Source: Promethearchaeota archaeon
GTDB lineage: Archaea > Asgardarchaeota > Lokiarchaeia > Sigynarchaeales > SOKP01
DNA: 29,964 nt
Assembly: GCA_019058515.1 (NCBI GenBank)
Contig: JAHPYY010000045.1
Location: 1 to 29,964 of the forward strand
Reading direction: 5' to 3'
Both the position numbers and the translations under genes were made by a program. This document shows, in pieces, positions 16,077 to 24,647 of the stretch (the first letter of the stretch is position 1; each line of letters begins with the position of its first letter). The notes under the pieces were generated by a model. The model searched no databases. It had not been told where the DNA came from and saw nothing but the letters and a program-made list of their open reading frames with translations.

Positions 16077-16601
16077 ATGGCAAAGCAATCTAAAATTGGC
16101 ACTAAAAAGAAACTGGTTGAAGAACCAAAGTTATATTTCGCCATTAGGATAAGGGGTGCACCAGGTATGAACCGAAAAATACTTGATACTCTTAGTATGC
16201 TTCGAATGAACAAGTTAAATCATGGTGTGTTAATATGGGGTATTCCTTCTTACTTAGGAATGTTACGAAAATGTCAAGATTATATTTGTTTTGGAGAAAT
16301 TGATCAAAAAACTTTAACTCGCCTTTTAAGAGTGAGGGGAAAGGTTGAAGGAAACAAGGCACTTACAGATGAGCACATTAAAAACTTAACCAACTATAAA
16401 GATATTAAAGAGTTAGCGAAAGCACTTTTAAAGGGAGAAATTCAATATAGGGAAAATGAAATTTATAAAATCAAACCCATTTTTCGACTGCACCCTCCTC
16501 GTAAAGGACACAGAGGTACGATAAAAAAGCACTTCCCTGAAGGCGGAGCGTTAGGAAATGTAGGAGTTTACATTAACGAAGTAATTCATAAAATGTTATA
16601 A
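16077..16601 (+). CDS. rpl30: Large-subunit ribosomal protein uL30 (L30p)
   Basis: Recognised by LYFAIRIRGAPGMNRKILDTL near the N-terminus (residues about 19-39), the archaeal C-terminal extension, and FRLHPPRKGHRGTIKKHFPEGG. The frame is open upstream to 16047, but I choose ATG 16077 because TTGGTGA lies 6 bp before it and it gives a compact basic N-terminus. Length 174 aa is a little above the archaeal norm of about 155. uL15 follows 16 bp later. Confidence 0.93.
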   Translation: MAKQSKIGTKKKLVEEPKLYFAIRIRGAPGMNRKILDTLSMLRMNKLNHGVLIWGIPSYLGMLRKCQDYICFGEIDQKTLTRLLRVRGKVEGNKALTDEHIKNLTNYKDIKELAKALLKGEIQYRENEIYKIKPIFRLHPPRKGHRGTIKKHFPEGGALGNVGVYINEVIHKML

Positions 16602-16617
16602 TAAAGGTAGAAGTGAA

Positions 16618-17088
16618 ATGAGGAAATATAAAAGAAAAATAAGGAAGTTTCGAGGTTCAAGAGTCTGTGGTTACGGTCGAGTAGGACAACATAGAAAAAC
16701 TGGTCAGCGAGTAGGGAGAGGTAAAACAACTCAGTGGAAGAAAGCAATGAAATCTTATTATCTTAAGCAGAAGGAATTGGGATTTCCCGATCCAGATTGG
16801 GATTTTGGAAAAAAAGGATTTAAAAGACCTCAAGATACAGTTCGGTTATCTAAAGTTAATACTATGAATATAAAGGAACTTGATCAGAGTATCGAATCAC
16901 TTGTATTATCTAATAAAGCTAAGAAATCTGGAAACACTTTTGAAATTAATTTGGCAGAATTGAATGTTCAAAAAATCTTAGGTAGAGGCTCCATAACTAA
17001 AGCCGTAAATGTTTCCGTAAACCGCGCTTCTAAACAAGCTCAACAGAAAATAGAAGCTGCTGGAGGGAAAGTGATTCTACAGAAATAA
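16618..17088 (+). CDS. rpl15: Large-subunit ribosomal protein uL15 (L15p)
   Basis: Last gene of the ribosomal block here. Archaeal uL15 features are the basic start with FRGSRVCGYGRVGQHRKTG, the PDPDWDFGKKGFKRP segment, and the C-terminal ILGRGSITKAVNVSVNRASKQA and KIEAAGGKVIL. Length 156 aa is normal. In many archaea secY and adk come next; here the next gene is convergent and unrelated, so the block ends at this point. Confidence 0.95.
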   Translation: MRKYKRKIRKFRGSRVCGYGRVGQHRKTGQRVGRGKTTQWKKAMKSYYLKQKELGFPDPDWDFGKKGFKRPQDTVRLSKVNTMNIKELDQSIESLVLSNKAKKSGNTFEINLAELNVQKILGRGSITKAVNVSVNRASKQAQQKIEAAGGKVILQK

Positions 17089-17110
17089 AACCTTTTTCTT
17101 TTTCTATAAA
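17089..17110 (+). terminator. T-rich terminator after uL15
   Basis: CCTTTTTCTTTTTCT (17091-17105) follows directly after the uL15 stop, in the 48-bp gap between convergent genes. T-tracts of this kind end archaeal transcription. Confidence 0.5.
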
Positions 17111-17136
17111 TAATTATTTTAAACCGTTTTCGTCAA

Positions 17137-17544
17137 TTAATATTGATCAAGCTGTCGTAAAATAGGCTCCATAATTCGAAACGCTTTTCGGATTTTGTGA
17201 AAGTAATATCCTAGCTTAATTGCCTTTCTGCAGTTTGTAAACAACATGAAGTTATTATCTTTATCTCCTACTAATATAATCGTATATCCATTTATCCCCC
17301 TAATAACTATCTCTTGTAGCTCCCCTTGATTTAATCCTTCGCTAATTTTTTCTCCTAGGGAAATTAACGTAGCAGGACTTGCGGAATAAATATCTGCCAC
17401 TACATCCGCAGTTTCCGAGCTAGCAACGCGTAATCCCGTCTTGGAAACGATAGCTGTCCCCTCTAAGTCCGTACTGCTTTCTAATATTTCGAGAGAACGC
17501 ATTAGATCATTCAATACATTTTTTTCAATTTCAGGTTCGGACAT
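17137..17544 (-). CDS. Roadblock/LC7-domain protein
   Basis: A 135-residue single-domain protein with the roadblock/LC7 pattern: an N-terminal helix (VLNDLMRSLEILESSTDLEG), then strand AIVSKTGLRVASS, a long helix (SASPATLISLGEKISEGL), then ELQEIVIRGINGYTIILVG and a final helix. In bacteria and archaea such proteins work as dimers with small GTPases, for example MglB with MglA, and Asgard archaea carry many of them. No small Ras-like GTPase is next to it; the adjacent gene is the large GTPase SelB, 25 bp away on the same strand. That closeness suggests co-transcription, but a functional link is not known to me. Confidence 0.85.
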   Translation of the reverse strand: MSEPEIEKNVLNDLMRSLEILESSTDLEGTAIVSKTGLRVASSETADVVADIYSASPATLISLGEKISEGLNQGELQEIVIRGINGYTIILVGDKDNNFMLFTNCRKAIKLGYYFHKIRKAFRIMEPILRQLDQY

Positions 17545-17569
17545 AATAGCTACTATTTTATATTAGTTT

Positions 17570-19012
17570 TTAAAAATTTAAATGTTTTTTAGATTTTAAG
17601 CGAAAACTTCTCAATTCCTGGTATCGAACAATATCTCCCTTATTTAACTCGGTAGCTTCGCCTAATAAACTTACAATTACTAGTCCCTTAGTGCCAAACG
17701 CACCAACAACTTTACTAAACGGAGGATTCAATTTTTTATTAACTAATTTTTTAGCCCCTTCGAGACTTTGCGCTAACCCAGAACATATTATTCCTTGGCT
17801 GTGATTTGGATTAGCAACCTTGCCCATTTTTGCTTTATATCTATAAAACAGGGGCGGCTTTTGAAGTATAGAGATCAAATCCGCTGAACCAAGAATACGT
17901 AATGTAGTAGGAGGTAAATCTAAACGGCTAATTAACAATTTAGAATCTCGTTTTGGAATGATAGCTTTTTCATATAACATAATTATTGCGTTAAATCCAA
18001 TTTCTCCTGCTTTTATATCCTTTCGAACTCGTTTTCCATCCACTTGGTCGTATGGAAATATTTCTCCCGAAATAGTGGTCATTCCAATGGTTATGTGAAC
18101 CTGGGTACCAAATAAAGTGTCCTTTTTGAATAAATTATTATTATTAATGTAAACATCGAGAACTTCACTTGTACTAAATACTTCAGGAGTAGTCGTTAAA
18201 AATGACCCACGCGAAATGTTTTTAACATCGACATCCTTTAAGTTTATCCCAACTCTATCTCCAGCTTTTGCGGTTTTAATGTCTTGGTGAAATGTTTGGA
18301 TGTTCTTGACCCTACCTTTCATATTACCGGGAATAATGTAAAGCGTTTCATTTAGGGAAATCGAACCTGAAATTATTGTGCCCGTTAGAACTGCTCCTCT
18401 TCCTTTTATTGAAAAATGATGGTCGATTGGTATTATTAATTTTCCCTCAATATCCCTTGTAATTCTCAAAGATTGGAATAAACTAAGTAGTCCAGCTTTT
18501 ACTTCGCCAAACCCTTCCTCATTTTTTGCTGATACGGGATATATTGGTAAATTGCGTCCAAATGCGGTTGAGTCGAAAAATTTTCTCGTTTTTTTTATCT
18601 CTTCTTGAACATTACCTTTAAATATATCTGTTTTATTAAGGATTACAACCAGTTTAGTGATACCGAGAGATTCTATCATTATAATATGCTCACCTGTCTG
18701 AATTTGCGGTCCTTTATTAATGTCTATAACAATAATGGCACAATCAATTATTTCTACTGAAGAGGCGCTAATTCTAATTAAATCTGCGTGCCCTGGACCG
18801 TCAACCAAGGTTACCAAATAATTTTTTAAAGTAAAACTGGTAAATCCTAAATCAATTGTAATTCCTCTTTCTTTACTCTGAGGATGAGCGTCAATTCCAG
18901 CAGTTGAAATAACTTCCGAGAGAACTGCTGCAATAGCTGTCTTTCCCGAATCGATATGACCAAATAATCCTACATGGACGGAGATTAATGGGTTTATTGC
19001 TTCCTCGGACAT
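17570..19012 (-). CDS. selB: Selenocysteine-specific elongation factor SelB/eEFSec
   Basis: GTPase that brings selenocysteyl-tRNA to the ribosome at recoded UGA codons. The GTPase motifs are intact: GHIDSGKT (residues 18-25), ERGITIDLGF switch region (about 49-58), DGPGH (71-75), NKTD (126-129). The HPQSKERGITID spacing and the beta-barrel domains with DHHFSIKGRGAVLTGTIISG separate SelB from EF-1A and from aIF2-gamma. 480 aa matches archaeal SelB, which lacks the long bacterial winged-helix tail. The start overlaps the left copy of the long direct repeat described separately; the first two codons lie in the repeat. A tRNA-Sec-like sequence is found at about 27.6 kb. Confidence 0.93.
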   Translation of the reverse strand: MSEEAINPLISVHVGLFGHIDSGKTAIAAVLSEVISTAGIDAHPQSKERGITIDLGFTSFTLKNYLVTLVDGPGHADLIRISASSVEIIDCAIIVIDINKGPQIQTGEHIIMIESLGITKLVVILNKTDIFKGNVQEEIKKTRKFFDSTAFGRNLPIYPVSAKNEEGFGEVKAGLLSLFQSLRITRDIEGKLIIPIDHHFSIKGRGAVLTGTIISGSISLNETLYIIPGNMKGRVKNIQTFHQDIKTAKAGDRVGINLKDVDVKNISRGSFLTTTPEVFSTSEVLDVYINNNNLFKKDTLFGTQVHITIGMTTISGEIFPYDQVDGKRVRKDIKAGEIGFNAIIMLYEKAIIPKRDSKLLISRLDLPPTTLRILGSADLISILQKPPLFYRYKAKMGKVANPNHSQGIICSGLAQSLEGAKKLVNKKLNPPFSKVVGAFGTKGLVIVSLLGEATELNKGDIVRYQELRSFRLKSKKHLNF

Positions 19013-19117
19013 AGCATTAATTTAAGAAAATGTTGTGTTCTAATTGTGTGGTCTAAAAGAATACTGGACTACATTAAATTTAATTTCTATCATAATATTG
19101 TTATACTAAGGAAAAAA
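19007..19117. repeat. Left copy of island-flanking direct repeat
   Basis: From GGACATAGCATTAATTTAAG to TACTAAGGAAAAA this stretch matches 24440-24540 in the same orientation, with about three mismatches and one 9-base gap (TGTTGTGTT present only here). Weaker similarity continues to about 19160. It covers the first two codons of selB and its upstream region. Confidence 0.85.
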
Positions 19118-19281
19118 ATAATAATGCTTCACTTCGTATACCAAAGATCATGATTGGATCTTTTGGTTTGAAATGTGGTTTTAATAATAATTCCTGCGAA
19201 GCGTTGCAACCAAATGGGAGAAAGCGAGAGTATTAAAAACAAGTAGAAAAAGAAAATTCGACATCTAAAAAAGAAAAATTA

Positions 19282-19613
19282 TTACGGTTTGCACTCGATT
19301 TTCGCGCGGGAACAGTCGATAACCCAATCTTGCGTTAGGTCGTAGTCGGTGGAAAACCCTATGTTCATCCATAATCCTCCCGAAAAGATTTTCACCCCGT
19401 TTACTCGCTGGTCTTTAAGGTGTTCGCTGTCCCAGTCAATCGCTTTTTGCATTAGGTAGAAACCTGTGGGTTTGCTTACTCTTGAGTATCCGCGAATCTT
19501 TTTGATGGCGTTCCAGTCGGGAAAGGCACGCGATACAAGGCGTTCCAATACTCCCGTTGAGTCTTGGCTTCTCGAAAGATCTTATCGATCTGGTCTTGGG
19601 GTAGCTTTATCAC
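19282..19613 (-). pseudogene. Small unknown gene with a frameshift
   Basis: On the minus strand a frame from GTG 19613 encodes a helical N-terminus (LPQDQIDKIFREAKTQREYW, NALYRV) and another frame from about 19530 carries the rest (AFPDWNAIKKIRGYSRVS to CSRAKIECKP, stop at 19282). A single-base change near 19525 would join them into roughly 110 residues. The GTG lies 7 bp after the stop of the upstream small gene, with GAGAGGTGA as a ribosome-binding site, so the pair look like an operon. I do not recognise the protein. The C-terminal part alone (88 codons from a TTG) may be what is expressed. Confidence 0.45.
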
Positions 19614-19620
19614 GCGTTTA

Positions 19621-19860
19621 TCACCTCTCTCTCGATTGTTTTTTGATGTGCTCTATTCGTTCAATTAGCGTCCATTGGTTGGAATTAAGCATTTTCTTGT
19701 CGATCCGTTTTCCTTTGTGTTTGCGGTGCTTTTCGTACATCTCAATGTTGAACTTCATTTGGTCTAAGAGGGAATCGATCTTATGCTGTTTCGTTAAGCT
19801 CTTTTCGTAGTGATATCTAGACAATTGGCGTTCTACTAATACTTTCGCGTTAATGTTCAT
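19621..19860 (-). CDS. Small basic helical protein, 79 aa
   Basis: Unrecognised. The product is highly charged and predicted helical (MNINAKVLVERQLSRY, then repeated Lys/Arg/Glu/His), possibly a short coiled coil. Its ATG overlaps the stop of a small upstream frame (ATGA) and its stop overlaps the ribosome-binding region of the next gene, so three small frames are arranged as a compact minus-strand operon. This packing is typical of plasmid, viral or integrated-element genes. The island setting supports such an origin, but no hallmark gene confirms it. Confidence 0.5.
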   Translation of the reverse strand: MNINAKVLVERQLSRYHYEKSLTKQHKIDSLLDQMKFNIEMYEKHRKHKGKRIDKKMLNSNQWTLIERIEHIKKQSRER

Positions 19861-20024
19861 TTTATCGACTCCTTTAACGGTGTTGAAATAAAATTCATTA
19901 AATCGTTTTCGCTAAACGATCGAAGAGAAATCCTCCCTGACATAGCGAGTTCGTCGAAATCGAGAACAACACCGTTAACGACTGCAACGAGTACGGAATA
20001 CTTGAGGAAGCAACATTCGAATAG
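19857..20024 (-). pseudogene. Short upstream frame, likely truncated
   Basis: A 55-codon open stretch on the minus strand (from after a TAA at 20025) reads as protein-like sequence (YSVLVAVVNGVVLDFDELAM) and ends in a TGA that overlaps the next ATG. The only ATG in it, at 19943, would give 28 residues. The missing start suggests a truncated gene. It lies between, and partly within, the inverted repeats at 19874-19978. Apart from this frame, the 300 bp from 19861 to 20160 hold no gene. Confidence 0.3.
19874..19978. repeat. Nested inverted repeats
   Basis: TTAACGGTGTTG (19874-19885) and CAACACCGTTAA (19967-19978) are perfect 12-bp inverted copies. Between them is a 7-bp hairpin ATCGTTT/AAACGAT (19902-19920) with a five-base loop. 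They lie within a possible coding frame, so they could be chance, a recombination or replication signal, or an RNA structure. Confidence 0.45.
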
Positions 20025-20160
20025 TTAATAAAGAATACTTATTTTTTCTTTATATCGTTGCATTAGATAGTATTTTTGCGGGCGAATGGTCTTTTTTTCT
20101 TTTATAAAAGATTAGGCCGTATATTCAATTACAAACTCCTGTAGGTTAGCTGGATTTATT

Positions 20161-22191
20161 ATGGACTACGCGTGCGCGAGGAAAAATAGGAGACCTTCAT
20201 CACACAAACAATACAATAAAGAAGTTTCAGGCGGTAGAACAGTTAAGGCGGAGGTTTCCGATCGTAGCGCAGAAAAGATACGGAAGGTTGGATCGCTTTC
20301 AATTTCACCTATGTGCAGTCGAGATGGGTTGGAACGGGTATTCCGTCCAGCTCTGAACTTCGGGCATTTATATCCGCCTAAGGCGATAGAGATATCGCTT
20401 AATCACAAATACATCGCTACTGGAAGCAATTGCATAAACTTTTGGGATGCAGCAACGGGCGAACATTTAAGAACCATTTACGGACACAAAAAACTAGTGG
20501 GCGCTATTATGTTTTACGAGGATTTGATAGTCGCAAGTTCTTCGGACGGTAACTTAAACTTTTGGTCTACTCGTTCTGGATCTTTGATCCATTCTGTCCA
20601 GAGCGTGTCTAACCCTCTGTTGCCCGTTAGCGGAGCCCTACCTTTCGTCTTATGCTCAGACCAAACCACTTTGTATTGCACTTGGACGTGGGGGAGTGCA
20701 AGAGATCCGTGGCAAACTCATATAGAAGCATGGGATCTTCGCGCTAAAAAGCGCGTGCGAGTTGTGGAACACGGATTCGAGCGATTCGAACCGTTCTCTG
20801 CGACGCTTGGAGGTGCTTTACTGGTCGGAATAGCAAACGATCACAGTATAGGATGGGTAGATTCCGCCTCGGGCGATGTAAGAAAAGTAACTCGATTAAT
20901 TTCAGAAGAAAATCTACCTCGTTCTAATGTAGTTGAAAACTTCCTCTATAACGCGATCGAGTCTCCCGACCAATTACACGCTTACGCGTACGCAATTTAC
21001 GGAACGCTGTATAAACTCGATCTGACGACCGGAGAAGTTCTCGCAACGAAAGAAATCAAGTTGCAATGGCTGGAAATCTCTCCTAATGGAAAGGAGCTCA
21101 CCGACGGGACCGTTGTGCTCGACTCTGAAACATTACAATTAAAACGCACCCTATTTCCTCCTAAACAGTGTGTCCCGCGGGTTACAGCGGTAAAATATTC
21201 GACCGATGGTCGCAACTTAGTCTTATCAACCGCAAACGGTTTAGCGCTTATCGATGCAATTTCAGGCGAACGATTGTGGTTTCAAGAGGGAATCTTATCC
21301 AACTCTTGTACGCGAATACTAGAAGGAGGAAGAGCCGTTACTCACTCTAATGGAAAATTGATGCTATGGAGGCTAAGAGACGGTTGCGTGTTGGGTAGAA
21401 AGCGAACTCCGGTAAGAATAACCAGCGAATTAAGGGCACCTTCCAAAGGAGATTACTTCGTGTCGCGAAACGGGTGGTTAGGCGCTCCTAAAATTCTTCT
21501 CTGGAACGCCTGCGAGTTGTCTCTGAAAGTGAGATTAAGCAACCTCGCGTTAGATTCCCTTGATAGCCAAGGGAGGTTCGCCGGGGGAAGAAGCGACGAA
21601 ACGGGGATGTATGTGCTTGACTTAAACACCTTGAGTATAGCCGAAGAGATAAAGATCTTCCCGAGCGAGCCAGAATCGACGGCGATCTCGCCGATAGGAA
21701 CCGTTATAGCGGTTGCTTGTAAAGACGGTAAAATAAGAGCGTACGACTTCGCTAAGCGAAGGATAGTTCTCGTTATAGAAAGCGGTTCCGTGAAAAATCT
21801 GCAGTATAGCCCCGACGGTACGCTGCTTGCGGGGAGAAAGTTAAACCCGCGCTCCTCCTTTCGAGAAACTTGGCGAGAAACCTTCGCTGTATGGAAATCT
21901 CGCAACGGAAAAGTAGTTAACGAACGAGTAATAGAAGGCGACAGAGTCGATTGCGCGGCGATTTCTGACAACAACGATTACCTAGCTCTCGGTCTGTCTG
22001 GACGGAAACTTGAAATTTTCAGTTTGCCCTTTGGCGAACTGTTATCCGAGTTATTCATCCCTACTCGAGCCGAACGGATCTACTACCCTGAAGGAGAGGA
22101 TAGGCTATTGGTGGTATTGCGCGGCGGAGATGTGTACGAGTGGAACCTTCGCGAGGTTAAAAGGAAAATTAAGCTTTCCACGAGAAGATAG
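20161..22191 (+). CDS. WD40-type beta-propeller protein
   Basis: A 676-residue protein. After about 75 variable residues come repeated four-strand blades with WD40-like endings, for example INFWDAATGEHLRTIYGH, NLNFWSTRSGSLIHS, IEAWDLRAKKRVRVV, and later AYDFAKRRIVLVIES and DGTLLAGR; two propellers are possible at this length. Such proteins are scaffolds for protein contacts; the partner is unknown. There is no signal peptide. Codon use differs from the ribosomal genes, with many TCG, CGC, GCG and CGA codons, pointing to a foreign origin. The 3' end overlaps the convergent methyltransferase gene by 23 bp. Confidence 0.75.
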   Translation: MDYACARKNRRPSSHKQYNKEVSGGRTVKAEVSDRSAEKIRKVGSLSISPMCSRDGLERVFRPALNFGHLYPPKAIEISLNHKYIATGSNCINFWDAATGEHLRTIYGHKKLVGAIMFYEDLIVASSSDGNLNFWSTRSGSLIHSVQSVSNPLLPVSGALPFVLCSDQTTLYCTWTWGSARDPWQTHIEAWDLRAKKRVRVVEHGFERFEPFSATLGGALLVGIANDHSIGWVDSASGDVRKVTRLISEENLPRSNVVENFLYNAIESPDQLHAYAYAIYGTLYKLDLTTGEVLATKEIKLQWLEISPNGKELTDGTVVLDSETLQLKRTLFPPKQCVPRVTAVKYSTDGRNLVLSTANGLALIDAISGERLWFQEGILSNSCTRILEGGRAVTHSNGKLMLWRLRDGCVLGRKRTPVRITSELRAPSKGDYFVSRNGWLGAPKILLWNACELSLKVRLSNLALDSLDSQGRFAGGRSDETGMYVLDLNTLSIAEEIKIFPSEPESTAISPIGTVIAVACKDGKIRAYDFAKRRIVLVIESGSVKNLQYSPDGTLLAGRKLNPRSSFRETWRETFAVWKSRNGKVVNERVIEGDRVDCAAISDNNDYLALGLSGRKLEIFSLPFGELLSELFIPTRAERIYYPEGEDRLLVVLRGGDVYEWNLREVKRKIKLSTRR

Positions 22192-23101
22192 CGTTAACTC
22201 CCTCAACGAACATGTGACTTAAATCGAAGTTTTCCAAAATAAAGACCTCGAACCCCGCTCTTTCTAACAACCGCGTAATGTCCCTGCCCCAATTGTGGTA
22301 GCAAAGCGAGCGATCTCGATCGATAATGTCGCTGTGGTATTTCTTTAGCAACACGAGGATCTCTCCGTCCTTAGAAACGAGCTCCTCCGTTGAACCTTCT
22401 TTTAAGGGAACCGAAAACACATGGGACCCCTTCGCCTTTAAGACTCTGTGAATCTCCTCGAACGCCGTGGCTGGATCTCGAATGTGTTCGAACACATCTT
22501 GCGAAATGATAACGCCGACAGAGTTATCTTCAAATGTCAAGACTTGCAAATTTTCGTTGCGAATGTTGCTAAATATTTTTCCGAGAACTTTATTTAGGAA
22601 AAACTCGCTACACACATAGTACTTATAATTTTTAATGCAGTTGTGTATTCCTCCACGACTATCTACCTCGTAGATTTTATCACCGAGAGTCGAATTTAAA
22701 AGCGGAACATACGATTTTAATGGGATCCGTTTCTGCACGTTCTTAAAACTCCCGTTGTTTCTCGTCCCTTTGGTAGTATATTCCCGAAAGTGGAAGATAT
22801 TCCCGATTTTGTGTTGGGGATTCGTTATTAAGTAGTAAAACACGCATTTTAACACATAAGCCATGAACCGTTGACGCGAGTTCGAACCGCATGTGGCGTA
22901 TCGGATGTACTCTTTTTCAAATTCCGTCACATAGAACAGCGACTTCCGACCGCACAACGAGCAAAATCCGCTTCGAAAGTGAAACTTTTTCTTCTTTCCT
23001 GTACACACCCCCACAATTATCTTAAAAGAGATGTACATCAATGCTTGGAGTTGAGGAATTCTATTCAGGTACAGGTACGCCTTGGCCAACTTAGCTTTCA
23101 T
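22169..23101 (-). CDS. SAM-dependent methyltransferase with N-terminal Cys cluster
   Basis: 310 aa. Residues about 180-250 match a class I methyltransferase of the Methyltransf_11 type: LTFEDNSVGVIISQDVFEHI followed by DPATAFEEIHRVLKAKGSHVFSVPL. The usual glycine-rich motif I is not obvious; instead YEVDSRGGIHNCI and CSEFF occur, as in a group of methyltransferases often linked to sugar or surface-polymer gene sets. The N-terminal part has CSLCG (about residues 47-51) and a later CGSNSRQR, resembling a zinc-binding segment. The substrate is unknown. Codon use is like the neighbouring propeller gene, and both lie in the island. Confidence 0.75.
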   Translation of the reverse strand: MKAKLAKAYLYLNRIPQLQALMYISFKIIVGVCTGKKKKFHFRSGFCSLCGRKSLFYVTEFEKEYIRYATCGSNSRQRFMAYVLKCVFYYLITNPQHKIGNIFHFREYTTKGTRNNGSFKNVQKRIPLKSYVPLLNSTLGDKIYEVDSRGGIHNCIKNYKYYVCSEFFLNKVLGKIFSNIRNENLQVLTFEDNSVGVIISQDVFEHIRDPATAFEEIHRVLKAKGSHVFSVPLKEGSTEELVSKDGEILVLLKKYHSDIIDRDRSLCYHNWGRDITRLLERAGFEVFILENFDLSHMFVEGVNAIFSWKA

Positions 23102-23236
23102 ATCGGTCCTTTCTTTTGATCTTTGTTGATTACTTTAATTCAACCTTTCACCGAAGAATCAGGGGAGAGTATTTAAAGAAAAACCCCTATTTTTTGCAGA
23201 GAACAAAAACTCAAGATTCCAAGAGTAAGACCGAAA

Positions 23237-23955
23237 TCAACCGTATTTTTTTGCCATTACTAAAATATGGTGACCGCATCCTCGCAACTCTGGTCTCGCA
23301 AAGTAGCATCGCTCTAGGATTGCTAACGCTTCGAATCTCTCCGTGACGCGCTGATACTCGGATCTGCCCATGGCGTGGGAAAACATAGGTGTGGAACCTA
23401 TTTCTATCGGTCTCTAACCGAATGTCTTTACTAATCCCACGATTTCTTCGACTGTGTACAAGTGAGATCGAACTCCATAACCGTCGTAAAAAGGCGCTCC
23501 GTAGTGTATTTCCAACGCTTTTTGTAATTCGCCTTTTAGCAACTTGTTAAGAATAGTTCCAGTCTTGCGTTGGACTTGCACCACCAAGTACGCCCCTGGC
23601 TTCGCAACTCTCGTTAACTCTTCCATAGCTCGAAATCGCTGGTCCAGCGTGTACAATAGCACCGCTCCCACGCAGGCCATGAAGCTGAACTCGCAGTCGT
23701 CGAACATGTGCATGTCAGTCACATTTCCAAGGACTAAAGTTATTCTTTCTTGCAGGTTCTCTCGTTCGATGTTCGCTTTAGCCACGGCTAGCATCCCCGG
23801 GGTAAGGTCGAGAAGAGTCACTCACCTGCAACGCTTCACCATTGCAATGGCGTTTACGCTAGCGCCTCCTCCTGCGTCAAGAACTTCGTCGTCGCTCGAA
23901 ACTAGCTTTAGCATCGTTTTACGAGCGAGAAGCACTGCAAAACAATCAAATTAAG
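23237..23955 (-). pseudogene. Decayed class I methyltransferase gene
   Basis: One continuous minus-strand frame shows a methyltransferase: motif I VLDAGGGASVNAIA, then VTLLDLTPGMLAVAKANIER, FMACVGAVLLYTLDQ, RVAKPGAYLVVQVQ, and a C-terminal part ending GHHILVMAKKYG. It is broken by TGA at 23822-23824 (between KRCR and VTLLD) and by TAG at 23414-23416 (between KTFG and RPIEIG), with no frameshift. Either stop could come from one C-to-T change (CGA or CAG). The start is missing: the frame runs into the truncated LRR gene at about 23955. Two stops and a lost start indicate a recent pseudogene. Confidence 0.65.
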
Positions 23956-24291
23956 TCTATCTCAGGTTTGGAGTCTCTTATCAATTTGTCTCAATTTGAA
24001 CTTGAAAAAAACCAAATCTCAGAGATCTCTAGACTCGGAGGATTGAAGGAATTATACGAGATTGATTTGGCTTACAATGATATTACAGAGGTAAAGGGAC
24101 ATGATGGTTTGCTTAATTTACGCTCTATAATTTTAGATTACAACCAAGTCTCGAGAGTTGAAGATCTCCTTGAGATACCTGGTCGACTGGATGTTATTTC
24201 AATGATAGGTAACCCTTTTGAAGATCCTTGCCTTAGCCGCTCTTTTCGCGAGAGAGATTTGCAACGCCTTTATGATACAATTCATTCTTAA
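23936..24291 (+). pseudogene. C-terminal fragment of an LRR protein
   Basis: The frame encodes SDS22-type leucine-rich repeats (NNQIKSISGLESLINLSQFE, EKNQISEISRLGGLKEL, NDITEVKGHDGLLNLRSI) and the usual LRR C-terminal cap with GNPFEDPCL. The repeat pattern is already in progress at about 23936, upstream of the first ATG (23968), so the 5' part is missing. The break coincides with the truncated end of the neighbouring methyltransferase pseudogene, which marks a rearrangement point. Confidence 0.6.
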
Positions 24292-24439
24292 ATTTTTTAT
24301 TTTATTGTCTCTAAACTTTCAGGTAATATTGCCTTGAAAACAAGGTTAAATTCGACTAGGAACACTATAGCAATAAAATCTGCAACCTACGTAAGAAAAA
24401 GCTTTTAGGTTAAGAGTCTTAACGACTAATAATTTTCTT

Positions 24440-24540
24440 GGACATAGCATTAATTTAAGAAAACTAATTGTGTGGTCTCAAAAAATACTGGACTACATTA
24501 AATTTAATTTCTATCATAATATGGTTATACTAAGGAAAAA
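24440..24540. repeat. Right copy of island-flanking direct repeat
   Basis: Matches 19007-19117 in the same orientation; weaker similarity continues to about 24585. On the minus strand it keeps the selB start (ATGTCC) followed by AAGAAA where selB has GAGGAA, then diverges, so it is a copy of the selB 5' end and upstream region without the gene. Confidence 0.85.
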
Positions 24541-24647
24541 CAAATGTTTTACTTCGTATGCTGAAGATCTTATTGTTGATCCAATGGCATAGTATAGGCA
24601 TGGAACAGCTATACTCACGAAGTAAATCAACCAAATAGGAGAACTGG

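Noticed and set aside
19466..19810. 114-codon plus-strand frame
   Set aside because: It lies opposite two minus-strand small genes with better start sites and coupling; its sequence looks like a shadow frame.
23116..23346. 76-codon plus-strand frame
   Set aside because: It overlaps the C-terminal part of the methyltransferase pseudogene on the other strand and has no ribosome-binding site.
23822..23824. TGA in the methyltransferase frame as selenocysteine
   Set aside because: No redox or known selenoprotein motif around it, a second stop (TAG) occurs in the same frame, and the start is missing; a pseudogene is simpler.
24410..24423. TTAAGAGTCTTAA palindrome
   Set aside because: Short, with no room for a loop, and in AT-rich DNA such palindromes are expected by chance.
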